This document shows positions 13,839-21,024 of a stretch of DNA of 23,056 nucleotides, piece by piece. The number at the start of each line of letters is the position of its first letter. Within the stretch, counting starts at the first letter, position 1. The notes beneath the pieces were generated by a model that worked only from the letters and a program-made list of their open reading frames with translations, was not told the DNA's origin and ran no database searches. The stretch is from NCBI GenBank assembly GCA_002307275.1, contig DBTX01000012.1:1-23056 (forward strand), written 5' to 3'. The DNA comes from Hungateiclostridiaceae bacterium UBA1305. Its GTDB lineage: Bacteria; Bacillota; Clostridia; Acetivibrionales; DTU013. The position numbers and the translations under genes are program-made.

Positions 13839-15179
13839 ATGGAATTGGAATTAACCACAGCTAAAGAAATCAGTGAAACGTCAAGGCAATACAATCTGCA
13901 TTCATGGAGTACGCAGGGTGTGCTCAAGCCCAAGGTAATGATTGGCGGAGAGGGTATTTATTTCTGGGATGGCGACGGAAAACGTTATTATGACATGTCT
14001 TCGCAATTGGTTAATCTGAATATCGGGTATGGCAATAAAAAGGTAATAAAAGCGATACAGGAACAAGCCGAAAGATTGGCGTTCTCAGCACCCTCCTTTG
14101 CAATAGATGTACGTTCACAGCTGGCAAAGATGGTGGTGGAGGCAGCTCCCGACAATATGGCAAAGGTATTTTTCACTCTTGGCGGTGCAGATGCGAACGA
14201 GAATGCTATAAAGATTGCAAAGATGGTGACAGGGCGTTTTAAAATATTTTCACGTTACCGTTCCTATCATGGATCAACCTATGGCGCGGCGAATTTGACA
14301 GGAGAACCCAGGAGGTATGCCTGCGAACCGGGTATTCCGGGATTTATAAAGTTCTTCGACCCTTATGTTTACAGGTCTCCGGTGCCGTTTGAAAGTGAAG
14401 AGGCGGCAACGGAATATTATATCGGTCAATTAAGAGAGCAGATCATATATGAAGGCCGGGAATCGGTTGCGGCAATTTTCCTTGAAAGCATAACGGGAAG
14501 CAATGGCGTTATTATACCGCCTAAAGGCTATATGCAAGGGATACGCAAGGTCTGTGACGAGTTCGGGATCATGATGGTGTGCGACGAGGTCATGACGGGC
14601 TGGGGACGCACGGGAGAATGGTTTGCAGTAAATAATTTTGATGTAAAGCCTGATATCATTACCTTTGCAAAGGGCGTGACCTGTGGGTATGCACCTATTG
14701 GGGGTGTAATCGTCAGTAAGGGAATAGCGGATTATTTCGAGGATCATTACATGAGCTGTGGACTGACCTACTCCGCCCATCCGCTCGGATGTGCAGCCGG
14801 TATTGCTACAATAGAGTTCTATAAGGAAACGGGATTGATTTCACAGGCAAAGGAACGTGGTATTTTGCTGGGTGAACTTTTGGAAGAACTTAAGTCAAAG
14901 CACCCATGTGTTGGGGATGTACGTTATATAGGTCTATTCTCGGCAATCGAACTGGTAAAGAGCAAAATGACCAAAGAACCTTTAGTGGAGTATGGACAGG
15001 ATCCTGACGGCATTATGAAAAAGATTATCGGAATGCTGGGAGCAAAGGGCTTTTACACCTATAGCCATGAAAACTCCCTGATCGTGGCACCGCCTCTGAT
15101 CATAACCGGTCAGGAACTTCAGGATGCGATGGGTATCATGGATGAAGTGTTGAGTGAAGTTGACGGGATGATTTCTTAA
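13839..15179 (+). CDS. Class III PLP-dependent omega-aminotransferase
   Basis: The protein has 446 residues, the usual length for the family. Landmarks of fold-type I subgroup III are present: GGADANENAIK (115-125, PLP phosphate region), SYHGSTYGA (142-150), the CDEVMTGWGRTG segment (248-259, with D249 for the pyridine nitrogen) and PLP lysine K278 in TFAKGVTCGYAPIGGV. Such enzymes move the terminal amino group of taurine, beta-alanine, GABA or similar compounds to pyruvate or 2-oxoglutarate, leaving an aldehyde. GAGGTGAT precedes the ATG. The next gene, an iron-type alcohol dehydrogenase 24 nt downstream, would reduce that aldehyde. With the PucR regulator upstream this looks like an amine-nitrogen acquisition module. 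Taurine-specific, beta-alanine-specific or other activity cannot be separated by eye. Confidence 0.92.
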   Translation: MELELTTAKEISETSRQYNLHSWSTQGVLKPKVMIGGEGIYFWDGDGKRYYDMSSQLVNLNIGYGNKKVIKAIQEQAERLAFSAPSFAIDVRSQLAKMVVEAAPDNMAKVFFTLGGADANENAIKIAKMVTGRFKIFSRYRSYHGSTYGAANLTGEPRRYACEPGIPGFIKFFDPYVYRSPVPFESEEAATEYYIGQLREQIIYEGRESVAAIFLESITGSNGVIIPPKGYMQGIRKVCDEFGIMMVCDEVMTGWGRTGEWFAVNNFDVKPDIITFAKGVTCGYAPIGGVIVSKGIADYFEDHYMSCGLTYSAHPLGCAAGIATIEFYKETGLISQAKERGILLGELLEELKSKHPCVGDVRYIGLFSAIELVKSKMTKEPLVEYGQDPDGIMKKIIGMLGAKGFYTYSHENSLIVAPPLIITGQELQDAMGIMDEVLSEVDGMIS

Positions 15180-15203
15180 TTCATTTTATTTTCAGGAGGA
15201 CGC

Positions 15204-16325
15204 ATGACTAGCAAATATTATATGCCAACAAGAGTCATTTCCGGTAGTGATTGTATCTCAAATAGCAGCGAGCTTTTTAAAACACTGGGGAAGACTGCAT
15301 TGATTGTAACAGGCGCTCATTCGGCAAAGGATAACGGGTCGGAGAAAGATGTCAGAATGGCCCTGGAGTCCGTTGGTATAAGCTATCTTCTGTTTGACAA
15401 AGTTAAGAGCAACCCATCCGTAGCATGTGTCAAAGAAGGGGCGGAAGTGGCCAGACAGAATGGTGTTGATTTTATCATAGCAATCGGCGGAGGCTCTCCA
15501 ATGGATGCAGGTAAAGCAATAGCTCTTCTGGCGACACAGGATATTGACGAGGCTGAATTGTTTTCAGGAAATTATAAAGCCAGTGCGCTGTCTGTGGCAT
15601 GTGTGCCGACAACAGCAGGAACCGGTTCGGAAGTTACCCAATATTCCATATTGACGAATGACAAGGCGCAGACGAAAACAAGCATTGCATCTGAGTGTTT
15701 GTTTCCTGCTGTAGCATTCCTTGATCCGAAGTATATGGGGAATCTGCCTGTCGGTACAACTGTCAATACCACTGTAGATGCTTTCTCTCACGCGGTGGAA
15801 GGTATGCTGTCTGTGAGGGCGTCATTCGTATCAAATACTTTGGCAGCTGAAAGCATCAGCCAGATCATGGAATGCATTCCGGAACTGTTGAAGGCTGTTG
15901 CAGCCGGTACGCATGCTATTGATCCGAGATGCCGGAAAACTCTGCTGCAAGCTTCCATGCTGGGTGGCATGGTTATTGCACAAACAGGTACAACAGCAGT
16001 ACATGCAATGGGATATTCGCTGACCTACTTTAAAGATATTGACCACGGCAGAGCGAACGGACTTCTTCTGGCAGAGTATTTGAGACTTGTGGAGCGGGAA
16101 CAGCCGGAGTTGTCAGGAAGGATACTCAAGGTGATGAAGCTCTCAAGCGTAAATCAGTTCAGAAAGCTGATGGATGGACTTTTAGGGGTAAAGGAAGCAA
16201 TCAGCGCCGAAGAGATCAGGCAATATAGCGCATTGGCAATAAAGACAAAGAATATTGCTAATTGTACCTTTAAACTGAAGGAAGAAGATTTGATAAGGAT
16301 ATTTGAAGCTTCATTTGCCGGTTAA
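15204..16325 (+). CDS. Iron-type (group III) alcohol dehydrogenase, likely semialdehyde/sulfoacetaldehyde reductase
   Basis: The protein has 373 residues. The NAD(P)-binding signature GGGSPMDAGK (95-104) lies in the N-terminal Rossmann-like part, followed by PTTAGTGSEVTQYSI (135-149). The metal ligands of the Fe-ADH family are all at the expected spacing: D192 and H196 in VDAFSHAVEG, H267 in TAVHAMGYSL and H281 in DIDHGRANG. AGGAGG is 4 nt before the ATG and the gap to the aminotransferase is 24 nt, so they are one operon. It would reduce the aldehyde produced by the aminotransferase. Known pairs of this kind give isethionate from taurine, 3-hydroxypropionate from beta-alanine or 4-hydroxybutyrate from GABA. 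Confidence 0.93.
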   Translation: MTSKYYMPTRVISGSDCISNSSELFKTLGKTALIVTGAHSAKDNGSEKDVRMALESVGISYLLFDKVKSNPSVACVKEGAEVARQNGVDFIIAIGGGSPMDAGKAIALLATQDIDEAELFSGNYKASALSVACVPTTAGTGSEVTQYSILTNDKAQTKTSIASECLFPAVAFLDPKYMGNLPVGTTVNTTVDAFSHAVEGMLSVRASFVSNTLAAESISQIMECIPELLKAVAAGTHAIDPRCRKTLLQASMLGGMVIAQTGTTAVHAMGYSLTYFKDIDHGRANGLLLAEYLRLVEREQPELSGRILKVMKLSSVNQFRKLMDGLLGVKEAISAEEIRQYSALAIKTKNIANCTFKLKEEDLIRIFEASFAG

Positions 16326-16358
16326 GCTTCAAGTAAAGCGGTGATACCAGGGTAGAAT

Positions 16359-16469
16359 GTGCAGGGATTTAATGGGATCGATGGAGACTACGGTTACAAG
16401 CAGGTATTGGAAAAAAGCGACTGCAAAATAACGGATTTAGTAGTTGAATATAGTTTGGATATAGTTTGA
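16359..16469 (+). other. Possible decayed coding fragment (36 codons)
   Basis: From GTG 16359 a frame runs to TGA 16467-16469; its product includes GFNGIDGDYGYKQVLEKSD, which has protein-like composition but matches no family I recognise. No ribosome site precedes it. The 390-nt gap 16326-16715 otherwise contains only a terminator-like stem, an AT-rich stretch and the promoter of the M24 gene. Confidence 0.15.
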
Positions 16470-16486
16470 ATGGACTGTGAGCATTG

Positions 16487-16540
16487 ATGCAAGGTTCTGT
16501 TTGGTGTCGTAAAGATGCCATGCAGGATCTTGCATATTTT
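16487..16540 (+). terminator. Possible terminator of the aminotransferase operon
   Basis: ATGCAAGGTTC (16487-16497) can pair with GGATCTTGCAT (16525-16535) over 11 positions with two G-T pairs, followed by ATTTTTATCC. The 27-nt loop is long for an intrinsic terminator. A smaller stem ATGCA/TGCAT within 16519-16535 is an alternative. It lies ~160 nt after the dehydrogenase gene. Confidence 0.35.
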
Positions 16541-16675
16541 TATCCATTTCAAATGATACTTATCCTGTAGAAGTTTACTCAAAAAAATTTTACAAACTTT
16601 AACATGCATAATTGACATTTTTAGTGCATTTTAACTTTTTAGAACATCACAACTATATTTTCACACACCGAAGGC

Positions 16676-16703
16676 TTGCAGCCCAGCCACGGTATGCTAT
16701 AAT
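16676..16703 (+). promoter_or_regulatory. Promoter of the M24 peptidase gene
   Basis: TTGCAG (16676-16681), 16-nt spacer, perfect TATAAT (16698-16703). Predicted start near 16710, ~32 nt before the ATG at 16742. This makes the in-frame TTG at 16718 an unlikely start because it would sit almost at the transcript end. Confidence 0.65.
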
Positions 16704-16741
16704 ACAAATAATAAAATTTGAAGGAATTAACGGTAATCTGT

Positions 16742-17932
16742 ATGAATAGAAAAGTGCCAAAGACAGAACTGGAGCAGAGACTCACAAAATTCAGGGAGAT
16801 AATGAACAAGAGAGAGCCGGAATGGGAATTGGCTCTAATAATAAGCAAGGTGAACCAGTACTATTTTACGGGGACCATGCAGGAGGGGCTCCTTTTCATA
16901 TCACGGGACAACGAATCTGTCTTTTATGTACGCCGCAGTTATGAACGTGCAAAGGACGAATCGATGTTTTCGAATATCCAGCCGATGGAGACTTACCGAG
17001 ATGCCGCCGCCGCTGGCAAGCTGACTTCAACGGTTTACCTGGAAACGGAATTTGTTCCGCTGGCTATGTTTGAGAGACTAAGGAAGTATTTTGGCTTTAC
17101 AGCTTTCAAATCACTTGAAGCCTGCATCATGAGTATCAGATCCGTAAAAAGCCCGTATGAACTGGATTTGATGATCAAAGCGGGTGAAATGCACAGAAAG
17201 GTTATGGAAGAACGTGTTCCGGCCATGCTGAGAGAGGGAATGACGGAAAGGGATCTGACTGCTGGCATATTCACCGCGCTGCAGCAGGAAGGACATCATG
17301 GGGTATCTCGATTTGGCATGTTTGATACGGAGGTACTGCTGGGGCATATCGCCTTTGGCATAAGCTCGCTCAATCCGACCTATTTCAACGGCCCCGGCGG
17401 GAATTTCAGTGCATCTCCTGCTGTACCGATGATGGGAAGCGATCAGCAAAGGCTTTCGAAAGGCGACCTGGTCTTTATCGACACGGGCTGCGGCTGTCAG
17501 GGCTATCATTCCGACAAGACCATGACCTATGTATTCGGTCGTCAGCTGCCTCAACATGCGGTACAGTATCATCAGAAATGTCTGGATGTGCAGCAAAGAA
17601 TTGCAGAGATGCTGAAACCCGGAGAAATTCCGTCCAATATATACAAAATCATCATGGATAGCCTGGATGATGATTTTCTTCAGAATTTCATGGGCTTTGG
17701 CAACAGAAAAGTAAAGTTCCTCGGCCATGGGATCGGACTGCAGGTGGATGAACTCCCCGTTCTGGCAAAAGGCTTCGACGAGCCGATCCGGGAAGGTATG
17801 GCCTTTGCCGTGGAGCCAAAGTTTGGTGTAGAAGGTATCGGCATGGTAGGAATTGAAAATACCTTCCTGGTCACGCCGGAAGGTGGCAGATGCATCACGG
17901 GCAGCCATCCGGGGTTGCTGCTTGTGGAGTAA
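16742..17932 (+). CDS. M24-family metallopeptidase (Xaa-Pro aminopeptidase/creatinase type)
   Basis: The protein has ~396 residues from ATG 16742; AAGGAA lies rather far (15 nt) upstream. The N-terminal creatinase-like domain (~5-125) includes ALIISKVNQYYFTGT. The C-terminal pita-bread domain has all five dinuclear-metal ligands: D247 and D258 (VFIDTGCGCQGYHSDKT), H329 (LGHGIGL), E358 (AVEPKFG) and E372 (GIENTF). It is therefore probably an active cytoplasmic enzyme removing an N-terminal residue before proline, or acting on a related C-N bond. Ectoine hydrolase (DoeA) and creatinase belong to the same fold, but the other ectoine genes are absent and the N-domain looks like the generic Firmicutes Xaa-Pro group. 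It has its own promoter, so a link to the upstream aminotransferase operon is uncertain. Confidence 0.92.
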   Translation: MNRKVPKTELEQRLTKFREIMNKREPEWELALIISKVNQYYFTGTMQEGLLFISRDNESVFYVRRSYERAKDESMFSNIQPMETYRDAAAAGKLTSTVYLETEFVPLAMFERLRKYFGFTAFKSLEACIMSIRSVKSPYELDLMIKAGEMHRKVMEERVPAMLREGMTERDLTAGIFTALQQEGHHGVSRFGMFDTEVLLGHIAFGISSLNPTYFNGPGGNFSASPAVPMMGSDQQRLSKGDLVFIDTGCGCQGYHSDKTMTYVFGRQLPQHAVQYHQKCLDVQQRIAEMLKPGEIPSNIYKIIMDSLDDDFLQNFMGFGNRKVKFLGHGIGLQVDELPVLAKGFDEPIREGMAFAVEPKFGVEGIGMVGIENTFLVTPEGGRCITGSHPGLLLVE

Positions 17933-18008
17933 CGGAACTATGGCTCTTATTCCTTGTATGAATCCGGGTGGTGCCAGTAGATAATAACTATGATTTTAAT
18001 ACAATGCC

Positions 18009-18037
18009 AAGTCACTGATTTCAGTGACTTTTGCTGT
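18009..18037 (+). terminator. Intrinsic terminator after the M24 gene
   Basis: AAGTCACTG (18009-18017) and CAGTGACTT (18022-18030) form a perfect 9-bp stem with a 4-nt loop ATTT, followed by a short T-rich run (TTTGCTGTTT). It lies 76 nt after the M24 stop, between convergent genes. Confidence 0.6.
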
Positions 18038-18079
18038 TTCCAGGGTAAAATGCAAGTTGGCTTTTCGTATTTCCAGGGT
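18037..18079. repeat. Tandem TTTCCAGGGT repeat, possible insertion-sequence end
   Basis: TTTCCAGGGT occurs at 18037-18046 and again at 18070-18079, exactly 33 nt apart, each followed by a similar T/C-rich run (GGCTTTTCG and CACTTTCTC). Multiple short repeats inside a terminal region are characteristic of IS21-type elements, and this arrangement reminds me of such ends. No transposase gene or second end is visible here, so at most a solo end remains. The 303-nt gap 17933-18235 otherwise holds only the terminator. Confidence 0.3.
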
Positions 18080-18235
18080 GTGCTAAGAGGCGCACTTTCT
18101 CTGAGGTTCGCTTTTTAAAAAATAATTGTGGATATGTTTCCGTGGACGGCGCACGTGGAATGCTGCTGTTTGCTGAAAAAAAGCAGAGCATAAAAATAGG
18201 TTTGATTTTGATCGTGCGCAAATTAAATTCTGTTA

Positions 18236-20797
18236 TCAAGGTTGCATATTCAGGGAGAATATCTCTCTGAAATTTTTTATGCATTGTGCCCGGCTTTTTA
18301 CTTCCAGCTTTCTATAAATACTGCCGGTATGCGCTTTTACAGTACTCAGGGTTATTCCCATCTCATCTGCAATTTCCTGATTGGTACAGGCATTGAGTAT
18401 ATACTGCAGCACCTTTTTTTCAACGGGGGTCAAAATGTTTACAGCAGAATCCGATTTTACGGGAGCGTATGCGTGTTGTGCATTTTCTTTTGTTAACCGG
18501 AGTAGCTTTTTAACATAGGATCCAAGTCTGGTATTCTTTTGTTTTCCGATAACGAGTTCCAGCAAAGGAATCATCGGAGAAAGCTCGTCCACGAAGCTTC
18601 TCACATACCCTTCTTCTTTTCCGATAGAGATAGCTTTCTTTATATTTTTTTCGGCAGCTTCTTCGTCCAGATCTTTCAAAGCCGTTATCGCAAGCAGGTT
18701 GGTTATTTCAACCACGCTATGAATCCTTTTTTTTGCTTCGGCAAAGCTCAGCAGACGGTTCAGTAGAAGAAAGGCGTCCGTATAGCGTTGTTTTGCGATC
18801 AGGAATCGGGCCAGGACGATCAGCTCATATTCCTTAACGGCAGTAATTTCATGGAATAAGCCCAGGTGACCGTCCTCCACCCATTTGTCCGCAATTTCGA
18901 TATTGCCCGCATCCAGATACAGGCGTACCTTAAAGGCATTTAACAAATAACGCCAGTGCGGTCTGTGGAATTTTTCCACTCTATTCTCACATTCCTCAAC
19001 GATCCCCAAGGCGCCAGGAATATCCCCGTTGGCGCGTTTTATTTTTGCAAGTGTAACCATAGCCGGAACCAAAGCGCCAGGACAATCGGCCTTTGTTGCA
19101 TCGTCAATAGCGGCGGCCAGTTTTGGGAGCGCCTCATTGAACTTCCCATGTTCATAATAATACTCACCCATGATGAGCGGTACGTAACCGGAATCGATTC
19201 TGATCAGGGCTCTGTAGTCTTTAGCGAGTAATTCGAATTTAGCTGGATTATTTTGAATCGCCTTAAGAAACATATTGGTATTCGCCCGATAAGAGGAAAT
19301 GGCGTATAAATTCAAATCAACATAATCAATATTTGCGTCCTGACTGATCGACGCGGCATTTTTGAGTGCCGGCGCAAGGTTATCAAAATCGCCCTTGTAG
19401 AGGTGCAAATTGGCAATCGCCACAATATAGTCTTTCTGTAATGCTTCGGATACCGGGGCGTTCGTTTTCATATAATGCTCCAGCTTTTTTATGCACTCCC
19501 AGGCTTTTTTGTAGTCCTCCCGCCACACATGACAAAATGACTCAACAAGCATCACTACCGGCATGTCTGTTGAATATTTGTCCGGTAGTCTCTGAATCCA
19601 CGAAAAAAGCTTCGAATATTCCCCGCAGCTTGTCATCTGTCTCCAGAGTTTTTCCATCAACACAAGGCTTTCTTCATATTGGGCGCCTTTTAAAAAGTGC
19701 TCCATTGCCTCTCCGATGAAACCATTTGCCTCAAACCAGGCGCCTGCTTTTCTATGCAATTCATGAACAAAGGCGGTATCCTTTTTTTTTAACTTTTCCC
19801 GCAAAAAATCGCGAAAGAGGTGATGGAAACGAAACCAGGTGTTCGTTTCATCCAATGCAATCAGGAAGCTGTTCTGCTCATACAGTTCCTTCAACAGTCT
19901 ACTGCCGTCATAATTCGTTACGGCCTCGCAAAGGGGTCCGCACAGCGCATCCAGTAAGGAAATCTTCTCCATGAAATCCTGCTGCTCTATGGTCCAGGCA
20001 CTGATTACATCTTCGACGAGATAATTTTCTATCTGTTGGCTGCAGCTTTCAAAACCGGCTATCACGCTATGATTCCGAGTTTTAGCATTTAGAGAAATTG
20101 CTACTGCAACCAATGCGGCCGCCCAGCCTTCGGTATAGTTTTCAATCCTTTCAAGCTCCTCATGCTGCAGAGAAAATCCCCTTGCCTTAAAAAACTGATC
20201 AATTTCATTTGTATGAAAAAGGAAATCCTCTGCCCCCAATCTCAGCAGATTTTCCTTTAAGCCGAGCTTTGTGAGTTTCATGCGCGGATTCGTCCTGCTT
20301 AATATTAATAAATGCATGTTTGCCGGCTGATAGGTAATGAAGTAAGCAAGCGCTTCCAAAATCTTCGGATTTTTAATCAGATGAAAATCATCGATAACAA
20401 AAACAAAATCCGAGCCTGCGTTTGATAAATGATCGATGAGAATACGGATGTGCATATTGGCTTTAAAAAGCTCCTGGGATGAGAAAACATATGCGGTGTC
20501 TTTGCCGATGTCTTTATTAATGTCACTCAGTGCGGCACAGGAATAGTTCCAGAAAGCAACGGGATCATTGTCGTCGGCGTCGATGGAAAACCATGCGGAA
20601 GGAAGAGAAATGCCCTCAAGCCATTTGAGTACAGCCGTAGTCTTGCCATAGCCTGCGGGGGCTGTCAGGATTGTTAGCTTGCATGTGAGGGCTTCATCCA
20701 GTCTTTGGTTCAGTATCTGGCGCGTCAACAGCTGCTTGTTTGATCCCGGTATGCTGTATTTTGTTTTCAATAATCCGACTACCGCTGCTGCTGCCAT
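18236..20797 (-). CDS. Large ATP-binding LuxR-type (LAL, MalT-like) transcriptional regulator
   Basis: The protein has 853 residues, the normal size for MalT-like activators. The N-terminal NTPase has Walker A APAGYGKTT (46-54) and Walker B FVFVIDDFH (131-139). The sensor-like segment LLILSRTNPRMKL follows. The middle (about 400-750) is made of helical TPR-type repeats that usually bind the inducer. The C-terminal LuxR helix-turn-helix is LTPVEKKVLQYILNACTNQEIADEMGITLSTVKAH..., about residues 785-845. GGGAG is 8 nt before the ATG. A good promoter sits on the minus strand (20865-20893). These proteins are ATP- and ligand-dependent activators. The long surface-protein gene diverges from it across 227 nt and is the natural target. 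Confidence 0.94.
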   Translation of the reverse strand: MAAAAVVGLLKTKYSIPGSNKQLLTRQILNQRLDEALTCKLTILTAPAGYGKTTAVLKWLEGISLPSAWFSIDADDNDPVAFWNYSCAALSDINKDIGKDTAYVFSSQELFKANMHIRILIDHLSNAGSDFVFVIDDFHLIKNPKILEALAYFITYQPANMHLLILSRTNPRMKLTKLGLKENLLRLGAEDFLFHTNEIDQFFKARGFSLQHEELERIENYTEGWAAALVAVAISLNAKTRNHSVIAGFESCSQQIENYLVEDVISAWTIEQQDFMEKISLLDALCGPLCEAVTNYDGSRLLKELYEQNSFLIALDETNTWFRFHHLFRDFLREKLKKKDTAFVHELHRKAGAWFEANGFIGEAMEHFLKGAQYEESLVLMEKLWRQMTSCGEYSKLFSWIQRLPDKYSTDMPVVMLVESFCHVWREDYKKAWECIKKLEHYMKTNAPVSEALQKDYIVAIANLHLYKGDFDNLAPALKNAASISQDANIDYVDLNLYAISSYRANTNMFLKAIQNNPAKFELLAKDYRALIRIDSGYVPLIMGEYYYEHGKFNEALPKLAAAIDDATKADCPGALVPAMVTLAKIKRANGDIPGALGIVEECENRVEKFHRPHWRYLLNAFKVRLYLDAGNIEIADKWVEDGHLGLFHEITAVKEYELIVLARFLIAKQRYTDAFLLLNRLLSFAEAKKRIHSVVEITNLLAITALKDLDEEAAEKNIKKAISIGKEEGYVRSFVDELSPMIPLLELVIGKQKNTRLGSYVKKLLRLTKENAQHAYAPVKSDSAVNILTPVEKKVLQYILNACTNQEIADEMGITLSTVKAHTGSIYRKLEVKSRAQCIKNFREIFSLNMQP

Positions 20798-20864
20798 TCG
20801 TATTTCTCCCGCTAAGTTTTAATCCACTTCTATTATTATGAAAACAGTAATCTCATTTGCTTAT

Positions 20865-20893
20865 ATTATACAATTTTTGGCGCAGGATAACAA
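20865..20893 (-). promoter_or_regulatory. Promoter of the LAL regulator gene
   Basis: On the minus strand TTGTTA (20893-20888), a 17-nt spacer and perfect TATAAT (20870-20865), giving a ~60-nt leader to the ATG at 20797. Confidence 0.65.
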
Positions 20894-20952
20894 TTAGTTA
20901 AATACATCATTTCCAATGCTTTTAGGTCGCATTTCCTTTGAATATTGTACTT

Positions 20953-20989
20953 TGGTATAATATACAACCTTCAAAACGATGGATATAAT
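20953..20989 (+). promoter_or_regulatory. Putative promoter(s) of the surface-protein gene
   Basis: TGGTATAAT (20953-20961) is an extended -10 without a good -35 at normal spacing, as expected for a promoter needing an activator. A second TATAAT lies at 20984-20989. Either would give a leader of about 30-60 nt before ATG 21025. Confidence 0.4.
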
Positions 20990-21024
20990 TTAAGAATGGT
21001 TACACTAGGGAAGGAATGATTTTG

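Noticed and set aside
17111..17908. 265-codon minus-strand frame opposite the M24 gene
   Set aside because: Antisense to conserved metal-ligand motifs; His/Arg-rich shadow without start signals.
16742..17932. Ectoine hydrolase (DoeA) for the M24 protein
   Set aside because: Same fold, but deacetylase and aldehyde dehydrogenase partners are missing and the N-domain fits the common Xaa-Pro group.
18021..18284. 87-codon minus-strand frame after the LAL gene with repeated PGN-KS residues
   Set aside because: The repetition comes from the non-coding TTTCCAGGGT tandem repeat; no ribosome site and it overlaps the LAL 3' end.
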